Assembly: GCA_033557675.1 (NCBI GenBank)
Contig: JAWQRM010000412.1
Span: 1 to 22,974, forward strand
Reading direction: 5' to 3'
Length of the DNA: 22,974 nucleotides
Source of the DNA: Coptodactyla brooksi
Taxonomy: Eukaryota > Arthropoda > Insecta > Coleoptera > Scarabaeidae
Under the pieces are notes generated by a model. That model searched no databases. It saw only the letters and a list, made by a program, of their open reading frames with translations, and was not told the origin of the DNA. Positions 9,800 to 21,700 of this stretch are shown in pieces. The first letter of the stretch is position 1, and every line of letters starts with the position of its first letter. The translations under genes and the position numbers were made by a program.

Positions 9800-12700
9800 T
9801 ATTGAAAGGGATTCTGTAGATAGTTGTATATGTGGGTTGTTAATTTGTTTATTTAAGCAAATAGTGTCAAGCTTAGTTTTTAATAGTTTGTCTATTTACA
9901 GTTTTCAAATAAAAGTTGCAGTGCATTGAACTCTTCAAATTTTGAAGCTATTTTTGAATATACAGGGTGTTTGGTCAAACACATCATAATTAAAATAGGG
10001 TCAAGGTAAGAGAAAGTCATGTGGGATGTACGCATCAACTAGCTATAGTTGCAAAGGCTTCTGAAGATGATTATTTAATTAATCGAAACTAGTCAAGCCT
10101 AAATATAAACTAACAGTTTATATTTACTTTGTATAATTACAATTGAAAGCCAAATACAATGTGTTATATATCAAATTAAATGATTCTTTATAGGGAATCT
10201 GAAAAGATCTATTTATACATTATTGATTGGCATAATTCTATTTTTTTTTTTCAGGTACCCAATGGCAGATTTGCCCCACTTCCCTTTTCCAGAATCCGTT
10301 CCGTTATTCTGCCTGCCAATGGGAGCAAGCTTGGAGCTGTGGCCTAAGGAGGCGACCCAGCCCAAGCCGGTATACAGTACGTTCGTCCTGACGGTTTCGG
10401 ATGCAAAACACAAGGTGTACGGTTCCGCGATGACCTTCTACGAGAAATTGCCCGAAGAGAGACTGACGGACAAGCAAAGAGAGCTGTTAAGTTACGAGAA
10501 TCATCCGGAGCACGACCTGCATTCGATTAAAAGCATATGCTTGCTGTCCCACTGGCCGTTTTCGTATACTTTCGAAAAGTGGTTGATGTTTTTATACGTA
10601 AGGAAAAGTGTCACCTGGAAATGAGAGCCGGTTTATCGTACTGTTGTTTTAGAATCTGGTGGCAAGTGGGAAACCTCAGCCGGTACCCATAGAAAGGTTT
10701 ATCGTCCAGATGTTGGAGGAGGTCCCGTTTCCCGGGTCGCGGATGCTCCTTCAGTTGACCCCGGACCAAAAGGACCGCGCGATAATGACACAACCGGAAG
10801 ACTTGCCCCTTCCGAGAAGTTCCGCCGGATTCAGGCAGTTGCTGCTCAATTTACGGTCGGAGAACTGTTTGACCGTCCTGTTGCTGGCCCTGACGGAACA
10901 GAAGATCCTCATACATTCTTTGAGGCCCGACACTTTGACTGCCGTGGCGGAAGCCGTGTCCTCATTGCTGTTTCCATTTAAATGGCAATGCCCTTACATT
11001 CCACTTTGCCCGTTAGGTACATATCTAATTTCTAGAGAAAATGTAACTTTATTATCATTATTTTGTGCCTTAGGTTTGGTGGAGGTGCTGCACGCGCCTC
11101 TGCCCTTCCTCATTGGGGTAGATTCCAGGTTTTTCGATCTGTACGATCCGCCGGCGGACGTCAGTTGCGTCGATTTAGACACTAATGTTATAACGGTGAG
11201 TTACGAATATATTCTGTTGAATTCTCCATCGAAAATCCTTTAAAACGAGCCGAAACTCGATAAATAACCCCTATTGACTAGTACATAAGGCTCAATATAA
11301 ACTAACGATATTATTCGCCTACTTTCACTTGTTTTAATACTTTAAATCTACAAAGTATGTATTTAAAATGATATAAATGCTTTCCTAACATTTTAAAAAT
11401 TTCTAATAATTTTTCTAAAATAACCCATACGTACCAGTGCATAAGGCTCAATATAAAGCTTATTTTAAATTTGTTTAATTTTATTTTGATTTTGTCCATT
11501 TAAAAATTAAAACAAATATAATTTGTACATAAAAAAAATAATATATATTTTTGGCTGTATAAAACAGTTTGTTAAATGAATGTAATCTCTATGCAGCAGT
11601 ACGTAAGGCTCAATATAATATTGAGCCTTATCCTTGAAGGATAATTAAAGAATTTTTTGCAAGGAATATGAATTTCCTATTGGTTGCGCTTTAATTATGA
11701 AGAGTTATGAAGCCACTAGGTGTCTTGCCTTGTTAGTATAAATAACACATTAAAATAAGCTAGTAGTTCCAAAATCTACAACTTTATTGACTGTTATATT
11801 GGTTTTGTCCGTTTTTGTATACAAGATTATTATGAATATTATATATTTAAACAAAACTTTTTTGCTTGTATGAAAATTTATTTTTTTCCAGTACCGGTTT
11901 CGCGGTATTACTACATCATCAGGTGATTACTGAAACTACTTAATGTATTACAGGTAATTTTTGTAAGTTAACATAATAATACTTACAGTCAGGAAATTAT
12001 TTAAAACAATAACAAAACATATGTACATTCTAAAAGGTGACATTAAACTGAAAATTTACAAAACACGTCTGGGCAAATTCTGAACAATATTATACCTCAA
12101 AAGATTCGAAAATCATAATAAAAACTTGATGTTATTTAAAATTTCTTCTCAAGCAAGAAAGTTTTGTTTAAATATATAATATTTATTGACTGTATTAATA
12201 TTAAAGAATGCCATAAATGGTTTTAAACATTTAGATCGTTCAATATTTTGCGTATATTTATGTTTTATTTATTTTGAAGGTTTGTGAAGCACATAGATCT
12301 CTGTTAACTATAAAATTGCTGCCGAAGAAGGCGGCTCGAACGTTGAGGAACACCCTGGACCACTTACACAAGCAGCTGAGCAAGCAGAATGCTGCGACAC
12401 ATGCCGAGCAGGTGGACGATGTCGAAATGGAGTTTAGAAAGCGACGGGTCGAGGTAATAATTTTTACTTTCTCTTACTCATAGGTATAAAGAGAAAGTAT
12501 TGATAGATCTTGACAAATTAGACTATTTGTAGCCTATCTATGCTATTTTGAGTGGTTGGTCCGTCTGTCTGTCTGTCTGTGACACATTTATCTCTTGTCC
12601 TATTAGGCTAATCAAAACAATAGTTTGCATATAAGCTATTTATTACATAATCAGGTCACAATAAGGATTTCGAAAAAATTGTACATGTGGTTGAGGTACT

Positions 12701-15700
12701 TAACCTGAATATTTTTTTATTTTTTTACAACTCTTTGTAACAAAATATATTTTTGTAATCTACATAAAATTGCGAGTAAAAAACTATAAGGATAGTACAT
12801 GTTTAAAATCAACGGTTCTCGAGCTATAAGCATTATTGTAAAAAATACAGTATTATGGGGCAAGAGGGTGTTTTGTTCTTCAACTCGGTGAATATCTCTT
12901 TAGAAAAAAATATTTCAAACACAAATTGCGTGACATCGAATTCTTTACAATTTAAAACTATTTTCGAATATACAAGGTGTTCGGTTTATTTCAAAAATTA
13001 TTCAACTTCAGATTTTTTTTTATTTTTAGTTTTTAGACATATAATAATTAAAGTGGTCCTTTAATTATTATATGTTTTATTATAAGCTGCATTACATCTG
13101 ACCCTTTACAATTTGAAACTATTTTTGAATATACAGGGCGTTCGAGTTATTCTAAAAAGTACTGAAGATTTTTAAATGGAATATCTAATTATTATATAAA
13201 TATTATATTTTGAACTGTTGCTTTTTTGATTGGAACAAATTTTTCAAATAAAAGTTGCAGTGCATTGAACTCTTCAAATTTTGAAACTATTTTTGAATCC
13301 AAATTCAGATTTTAGACATTGCGAAAACATTGTCATAATTAAAATAGGGTCAAGGTAAGAGAAAGTCACGTGGGATGCACACATCCACTAGTTTTTTTTT
13401 TTGTTCCTATGGGTGTTACTTGAGTCAATTCGTTTTCTAATGCAGCAAATGCAAGAATTGGAGATTCAGGAGGCCTTCCTCCGCTTCATGGCCCACACGC
13501 TCAAGGGTTACAGGTCGTTTCTGCTGCCGATAACGAAGGCGCCGACGGTCGGCACGACCGACCCTCAGGCGCTGTTCCAGTTGACCGAATTCCTGAAGTC
13601 CCGCGACAAGGCGCACCACAAGTTCTTCACACACGTGATGCACACCCAGATGTTCATCAGGTTCATAGAGGAGAGGAGTTTTGTCGCGGACGGCGACCAG
13701 GGCCTCACGTTCTTCGATGAGTGCACAGAGAAGTTAAATTATGAGGATTCGGATGTGAAGCTCGTCGAGTACGATATTGGGAATAGCAGCGAGAGGACGG
13801 TTTTTTTATTGCCTCCCGAGCCTTTGACAGCCGGCGGTTCGTTCGTTTACAGTGAGTTTGTGCTGGATCCTAGCTTGTTGCTGAGCAAGAAGCACAACCA
13901 CCTGAAGTCGCTCCACCAGAGTAACACGCCCGGATCGCCCATGGCCCGGCGGACTAAGCACGAGATAAAATCCGCCCAGAAGTTGGCCAGGAAGTGCATA
14001 CGGTCCCCGAAGCTGTGGGTGCGCTGCCTGAGCGGCACGTGCCATACTTTGTACTTCATGGCACTGCCGAGCATGTTGTCCTTGAACATGGGCAAGGAAC
14101 GGGCGATCCTGCAGCAGTCCTACGAGCTCCTGGTCCGGGCTACGAACCAGAAGCTGACTTGTGACGAGGTCTGCTACCGGCTGATGATGCAGCTCTGTGG
14201 GGAGTTCTCCCGTCCACTGCTAGCCGTGAAACTACTACTTTTAATGGAACGAAATGGTATCCAACCAAACGCCCTAACCTACGGGTAAGATTCTGTTAAA
14301 CCTTGACCTTGATTGAGCTTAAAAACCAAACCCTTGCAGGTTCTACAACCGTTGCGTCCTCGAGGCCGAATGGCCCGCCCAATCCAGCCCGAGCCAACTC
14401 CTGTGGAACAAGTTGCGGTACGTCGTGCTTGCAGCTGGTCATTTCCGGTTCGCCGGTCGACGAAGGGCTGCCGGGAAGCTGTCAGCATCCACCGAAGGGA
14501 GTAAGTACAAGTATTACATGAGTATTACTAAAAGGATTAATAATCTTATATTATACAATATTGTGTTATCAATTTTCATCATAAAGTATAGAGACAGTTA
14601 TAAGAATTAAGCCTTGACTTCATAGTGTTGCTAATTTGCAACATAACATTTATATATAGGTAAATGCAAAGCACCAGAAGTAACAACATGAGAGGTCCTT
14701 CAATATTAGCCTAAACGTAATGGGTATTACCGAAATGATACGTAATTTTTTATTATACAATGTTACGTGGTCATTTCAAGGAATTTAAATGGCAACAAAG
14801 ATAGTTGCTTCGCTAATTTTCATCATAAAGTATAAAGAAAGTTATAAGAATTAAGCCTTGACTTCATAGTGTTGCTAATTTGCAACATAACATTTATATA
14901 TAGGTAAATGCAAAGCACCAGAAGTAACTACATGATAGGTCCTTCAATATTAACCTAAACATACTGGGTATTACCGAAATGATTCCTAATTTTTTATATT
15001 ATACAATGTTGTGTGATCATTTCAAGAGATTTAAATGACAACAAAAATAGTTGTTTCATTAATTTTCATCATAAAGTATAGAGAAAGTTATAAGAATTAA
15101 GCCTTGACATCCTAATTTGAAGGTAGCAACCTATTGGACATAGCGGACAGGGCAGCGTCCCGGTCAAGCCTGGACTCCCACGAGGCGGTCTCGTCCGAGG
15201 GGATCCCCGAGAAGCTCCTCCGCGGCCAGACGGTGAGGATAGTGAAGGGTGGCAACGGCTCGAACGAGACGGACTCTTCGGAGGTCGACTCGGCCGTACC
15301 GCCGAGCGCCCTCGAGGCCGAGGACGACCTTGGGGACCCGCCGGAGGGGCCCGTGAAGGTCACGCAGCCCGAGAGCCCGTCCGAGTACCTGCGGATGCTC
15401 TCGAGATCGGAGAGCGCGGGCGACGCGAACATCATCGACAAGCTGCAGCAGGGCTCGAAGAAGAACTGCGCGAGGGTCCTGCGGTTCAATGGGGACGGCG
15501 ACGGGACCTACCCGGAGTCGAGGGATTCGCCGACGAAGTGAGTTTCGAATTGATAATGATTAACTATTAAGTCTTTTAAAGAAAATTCTTTTAAAACTTA
15601 ATTGTACACAGCGTGACAATTAAATAACAAGAATTTTTCGATATACACAAAAACACACATTGTATTATGTTTAAAAATTCGAAAGAGGTGACTTGTATCT

Positions 15701-18700
15701 TTCTAAAAATATTCTCTGTCTATCTGTGTACTCTTGGTCTATGAACTTCTCACAATGTTTTAGTAAATATTTAAAGGTTCGGTATTAATTATAAGGTAAT
15801 TGGTGTTAATTTAACTATAAAAATGTTTTTAAGCAGTAACTTACATTTAAAATTTAGTTATAATTAATTTATTGGTGTACAGATTGTGAAAGGTAAAAAG
15901 AAATTCGATTTGTCATATTTATGGGATTTGCAGGACATCCCCACGGACTGTGGTCACTGAAAACGACCCGTTGGGGGCCCTGGATCAGCCAGATGTGCCG
16001 GAGGAGGTGACAGTCCCGACTGAGTGCCCCCAGCCCGTGTCATACGCGAATCCACCACCATCCGATGACCCCGTGCTGTTCCGGAATTCCGTGCAGAGGT
16101 CCGCGACTTTCGAGGGGTCCCCGCCCGCCCAGAGCAAGCTGCACAGGTCCGAGACGATCCCGTCGGCCATGGTGACATCTGGCTTCGCCAGCATCGGCTC
16201 CAGCATAAAGCTGCTCAGGTAAAAAGCCGTCTCTGTCGATGTCTCTGCACGGACTGTGTACCTTTTTCGTTTTCGTTTTGGAAATAATTTGAAAAGTTGC
16301 ATGTGTGTCGTCGTTCTGTGCTTTTTCGTCTAGTGGAACCTCAATTATCCATTGTTTTTTGTTATTTCTGCAATGCATGTTAAATGTAATGAAATTAAAC
16401 ATCTCCTAAAAGGGTTTTATCCTGTTGAGAGTGTTATTTTGTTTTTATCAAAAAATAATTTAAATGGAAGTATAAGTAAAAAGTACAATGGAAGTGCTTA
16501 GGCTAATTAATAAGTTATAAATTTTTCTATCAAATTTGTAGTAATAGCAGTTAGTGTTTTCTTCTTGGATCAAAAACCATGTTGCTGTAGACAGATAAAG
16601 TCACTTTCTTGCAGAAATATGAGAAGTCTTCCATGTTACACTATCTCAAACTTTAAACTTTTAAAAAATTTTAACATCTTCAGCATTTTAAACTATTACA
16701 AAATGCAAAAAATAAAAAAAGTGTTTATAACAAGAGGTATACAAAGGGAAACACACAACAAGGTTTGTTGATGTACGGTTTTGTTTATTAAGTTAAAAAG
16801 TATTGAATGTAGAATTTCATATGTGAATACTCAAGTGATCCTCTAAGTATTTGAATAAAAGAAAATGCTTAAAGTTGTATTTTATACAAAAGCTGCTTTT
16901 AGGGGAAAGTTGCATAAGTAACTAAAAACCAATCTTCTAGGACCTTTTATTGTCCTGGAAGATTGGTTTTTGATTACATTGTAATTCAGGTTTGATATAT
17001 TTCAGGTTTTCTATTTAGTCAAAATTTATATAGATACATAATTATAATCATTTTCCTTTTTTCCATAAAATTTGCATTAATAAAAAGTATGTTCTTCTTA
17101 GATTGAAAACCGTCTTGTTATGGACAGATAAAGTTGCTTTCTTCGACGTAATACTATGTCTAACTTTAAACTTTTACAAAAGTTTTAATTTTCTAACATT
17201 TTTAATCTTTTACAAAATACGAAAAATCAAGAAAATGTTTATAATAACAGGGAGATACAATAAGGTTTGTTAATATGCGGTTTATTGTTTCGTTTACTAA
17301 ACTGAGAAATATTGAATGTAGAATTTCATTATATGGATACTCTAGTAATCTTCTAAATATTTGAATAAAAGAAATGCTTAAAGTGGTTTTATATGAAAGC
17401 TGCTTTTAAGGGGGACTTGCATAAGTAACTAAAATGTTATACAGTATATATACAGTATTCTATATTGTATTATATGTTTGAGTTTTTGTTTGGTCAAAAT
17501 TTGTTATAGATGCACAATTACAACTAGTTTCCTTTTTTCCATCAAATTTGTAGTAATAGCAGTTAGTGTGTTCTTCTCAGCTTGAAAATCCTGTTGTTAT
17601 AGGCAGATAATCACTTTCTTGCAGAAATTTGAGAAGGCTTCGATGTAATACTATTCCAAGCTGTAGGCTTTTAGAAAATTTTAAAGTCTTATTATTTTGT
17701 TTATTAAACTGAGAAATATTGAATGTAGAAATTCATGATATCAGGGCACTGATATCATGAATGAATGATTACATTGTAATTCATTGTATTTTGCTATGTT
17801 TTGGGTTTTTGTTTGGTCAAAAGTTAGTCAAAAGTATCAAGTTTTAATTTTACTTTCTAAAGATATAACTTTTACAAAAACTATAATTGTTTATTATTAA
17901 TCAGTACTATACTTCAGAGGATGCCATAAACTAAAAAGTGTTATTAATAGGAGTGTTGTTATTAATGTAGGGTTTATTGTTTTGTTTGATTGTATGGATA
18001 CTTGAGGTTCCACTTGTTACATTAAAAGGAAAAAAGAGTAAATGCACGTAGCATCGCTAGTAGCTAGCTGTTTTCTTTTAGCCGCTATTCACCAGCAAGA
18101 CTCTCACTGCGTAAGGCAAACTTGAAGTCAACTCATCAGCTCATAGAGACCGCTATCAATAATTTAAGGTAAACCCGTCTTTTTTCTACCGTACAATTGG
18201 GAAAACGGCCCGTTTACAACCGTGTTTTTCTCTTTCCATCAGTCCGAGTAATTTAACTGGGAAGAAATCGAACGAACTGATCCAGGGGGGCATCAGCAGC
18301 CTGAAGAGCGCGGCCAGCACGGTCGTCAAGAAGCTGGAGGAGATCAAGGAGACGATCTCGACGTCGACGACGAACACCCCCGTCAAGATGCTGACGGGGG
18401 AGAGGCAGGCTTGCGGGGACGCCCCGGAAGTTGAGAACGAATCGACGGATGGGAGTGAGGGTGGCGAGAGGCATCGGAGGATATCGGCCGAGTTCGGGAG
18501 CTACCGGGGCAGCTACGCGAACCTGAAGGACTTTGAGGACCTTCCCGAGAGCCTGTTTGCCGTGCCGGTCGAACCATCAGCGGACGACAGCGAAATGGAC
18601 ATAGTTATGACGTCGTGTTCGCAGTGTCACAACTGCCTGTCGTTCCTGTACGACGAGGACATCCTGGCGAATTGGTCTGCGGACGATTCGAACCTAAACA

Positions 18701-21700
18701 CGGGCTGCCAGTCGTGTAATAAGCACACGGTCCCCCTGCTGACCCTGAGCATAGCCCAGCGCGGTGTGCCCCCCAGCGAACCCTTCAGTGTCCCGTATTT
18801 GAACCCACTTGTTCTCAGGAAGGAACTGGAGAATGTGCTTGCAAGGGAGGGTGACCTAAGCCTGGCGGATGCGAAGTTTGTTGAAGAACACCCGATTATC
18901 TACTGGAACTTGGTGTGGGTCTTCGACCGGATCAACGTCCAGACCCACCTGCCTAATTTGTGCTTTAAGAATCGCGTCGCCAACAGAGCTTCGTCCGATT
19001 CGAACTGCGATAGCCTGGAGAAGGTTAGTAACGACAGTGGGGCTGAACTTGAAGAGGTCGGGGGCATGCAACCTGTCGAAGAAGGGGCCGATCCTCTCAC
19101 GCAGGAGATGGCTTCTGTAGGTAAGTGATCTAAGTTTTTAAACAAAGGAAATACTTAAAGTTGTGTTTTATACGAAAGCTGCTTTTAAGGAAGAGTTGCG
19201 TAAGTAACAAAAATATTATACAGTATTCTTCCATTAAATTTTACTTTTATTATTCTAAAAGATTTCTCAAATAAATTTTTTCGTATATTTAAAACTAAGA
19301 ATTGGTGCACTAATTCTGTTTTATTTTACTTTATACTTTTTTTTGTACCCTGTTACCAACTTTACTGAAAAGAAGACTCTATTTTTGTGGATTTTATTTG
19401 ATAAAGTCACGTAACAAAGTATTTGATTAAAAGAAATACTTAACATTGTGTTTTATACGAAAGCTGTTTTTATCTGAAATATTACCCCCTATTCTTCCAT
19501 TAATTTTTCTGTTATTATTCTGGAAGATTGGTTTTTGATTGCATTATGATTCAGGTTTTACTTTATTTCAAGTTTTCGTTTAATAAAAATTTGTTCTAGA
19601 TGCACAATTATAACTAGTTTCCTTTTTTCCATCAAATTGGTAGTAATAGCGGTTAGTGTGTTCTTCTTGGATTGAAAATCCTATTGTTTATAGGCAGATA
19701 AAATCACTTTCACGTTTTACAAAATGGAAAAGACTAAAAAACTCTTTACAGTAAAGTGTATACAGAGGGAGACACACAATAAGGTTTGTTCGTGTTGAGT
19801 TTATTTTTTTGTTTATTAAACTGAGAAATATTTAATGTAGAATTTCTTCGAAGTATTTGAATTAAAAAAAAATGCATGAAGTTGTGTTTTATACAAAAGC
19901 TGCTTTTTATGAAAAGTTGCATAAGTATCTGAAATATTACCCCCTATTCTTCCATTAATTTTTCTGTTATTATTCTGGAAGATTGGTTTTTGATTGCATT
20001 ATGATTTGATGAACTCTCAAATAAATTTTTTCGTATATTTAAAACTAAACATTGGTGCACTAATTCTGTTTTATTTTACTTTATACTTTCTTTTGTACAC
20101 TGTTACCAACTTTACTGAAAACAAGACTCTATTTTAGTGGATTTTATTTGATAAAGTCACGTAACAAAGTATTTGAATAAAAGAAATGCTTAACGTTGTG
20201 TTTTATACGAAAGCTGCTTTTAAGGAAGAGCTGCATAAGTATCTGAAGTATTACCCCCTATTCTTCCATTAATTTTTCTGTTATTATTCTGGAAGATTGA
20301 TTTTTGATTGCATTATGATTCAGGTTTTACTGTGTTTCAAATTTTCGTTTGGTCAAAATTTGTTATAGGTACACAATTATAACTAGTTTCCTTTTTTCCA
20401 TCAAATTGGTAGTAATAGCAGTTAGTGTGTTCTTCTTGGATTGAAAATCCTATTATTTATTTAGTTATAGGCAGATAAAATTACTTTCTTGCGGAAATTT
20501 GAGAAGGCTTCGATGTACTATTTCAAACTTAAGCTTTTAGAAAATTTTAAAGTCTTATTGTTTTGTTTATTAAGCTAAGAAATATTGAATGTAGAAATTC
20601 ATGATATCAGGACACTCGAAGGATCCTCTAAGTATTTGAATAAAAGAAATGTTTAAAGTTGTGTTTTATGCGAAAGCTGCTTTTAAGGAAGAGTTGCAGA
20701 AGTAATTGAAATATTACCCCGCTTTCTTCTATTAAATTTTCTTCTGTTATTCTGAAAGATTGTTTTGTTTTATTATTCTGGAAGATTGGTTTTTGATTGC
20801 ATTACGAATTCAGGTTCTGTTACATTTTCGTTACAATTTGTAAAAGATAAAAACGCAATGTATCAACTGCTATATCCATGGTGATGTAATTTTTTAAATC
20901 ATTCTATAAAAGAATGGATGTGCTGTACTGTGCCAAAGGTTACAATCTTGGTTAAAACACTTTTAACATGTACCTACCATAATAACTTAGCGAAAAGTTT
21001 AACTTTGCAGGTTACCACTGGTTCTTTATTTAGCTGCGCTATTATTCTATTGTAACTAAGTCTTTCCTCATCTATTATAGAACACCTGGAGGTGCCGGTG
21101 ACCGTGAAGTGCATGTGGGATCATCCGAAGTTGTACGGGGACTTCACACCAATGTACACGCTGTACCAGAATCGGGCTGCCTTGTTCAACAGTGGGATCC
21201 CGGAACAGACACATATTAGTTGGTAAGCGAAAACTTTTCTTCGATAAATGTAACGAATATCTCCAATTTCCTCAATTTGTCAGGATTTTCCAGTAGCAAG
21301 TATTATAGCACTCATTTCTATTATATATGATAAAGAGACAAGAAAAGTCCAATTAAATATTTCTGTGTAATCTTAAAAGTCATTATCAATTACAATTAGT
21401 TAGACTTACATTAGTTTCAAGTCGTACTGTTTAGGAGTTTATGTCACAAAAAGATGAGAGGTACTAATATAAAATGTTTTTTTGATTGGAAAAAATTTTT
21501 CAAATAAAAGTTGCAGTGCATTGAACTCTTCAAATTTTGAAACTATTTTTTTGGAATATACAGGTGTCCGGTTTATTTTAAAAATTAAATAGGATCAAGG
21601 TAAGAGAAAGTCATGTGGGATGTACACATCAACTAGTTTCTTAATAAAGCGTTTTGGTTCATTCATAAATTATCCTTCACAAAATTATGACATTTTAAAA

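Larger units (their letters stand above)
8350..10254. repeat. Intron 2: duplicated dispersed repeat and microsatellite
   Basis: The 1905-nt phase 2 intron holds no gene. Contents in order: a near-copy of the exon 5/intron 5 junction (8513-8594) running into a direct-repeat copy to about 8781; a second copy of that unit at about 8984-9215; a CpG-rich pocket at 9319-9340; AT-rich filler with a piece (about 9520-9590) also found near 11690-11755; a (TA)n tract at 9759-9796; a dispersed repeat with a splice-donor-like site at 9901-10042; and a third, partial copy of the first unit at about 10156-10230 just before the acceptor. Confidence 0.85.
11196..12279. repeat. Intron 5: array fragment, palindrome and fold-back element
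   Basis: The 1084-nt phase 0 intron has no gene. Its first 67 nt resemble the intron 2 repeat. At about 11262 this is broken by array units, with marker motifs near 11278 and 11432. A 27-bp palindrome lies at 11604-11630. A piece near 11690-11755 matches intron 2 (about 9520-9590). A terminal-inverted-repeat element occupies 11835-12183. The remainder is AT-rich filler up to the acceptor TATTTTGAAG. Confidence 0.85.
16219..18081. repeat. Intron 10, three diverged tandem copies of a roughly 500-bp unit
   Basis: 1863-nt phase 2 intron. After about 300 nt of unique sequence, copies start near 16523, 17035 and 17512. Landmarks in each are a TTCCTTTTTTCCATCAAATT-type start, GTAGTAATAGCAGTTAGTG, TTCTTCTTGGATTGAAAA, GGCAGATAAAGTCACTTTC and, in the first two, AAGCTGCTTTTA near the end. 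The same unit recurs in intron 12. Hairpins sit at 16924-16971 and 17731-17762. No gene; the small ORF at 16565 is repeat sequence. Confidence 0.87.

Noticed and set aside
14658..14659. Recursive splicing point (ATATAG|GTAAAT) in intron 8
   Set aside because: No pyrimidine-rich tract before it, and the intron is far too short for the known cases. Kept only as a note in the intron 8 finding.
15112..15489. 125-residue minus-strand ORF
   Set aside because: Antisense shadow of GC-rich, low-complexity exon 9. Same explanation for the minus-strand ORFs over exons 7, 10, 12 and 14.
16565..16771. 68-residue ORF in intron 10
   Set aside because: Part of the tandem intron 10/12 unit, and other copies are interrupted.
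16924..16971. MicroRNA precursor
   Set aside because: The stem is only 19 bp and uninterrupted, the loop is short, and the sequence is explained by an inverted repeat copy.
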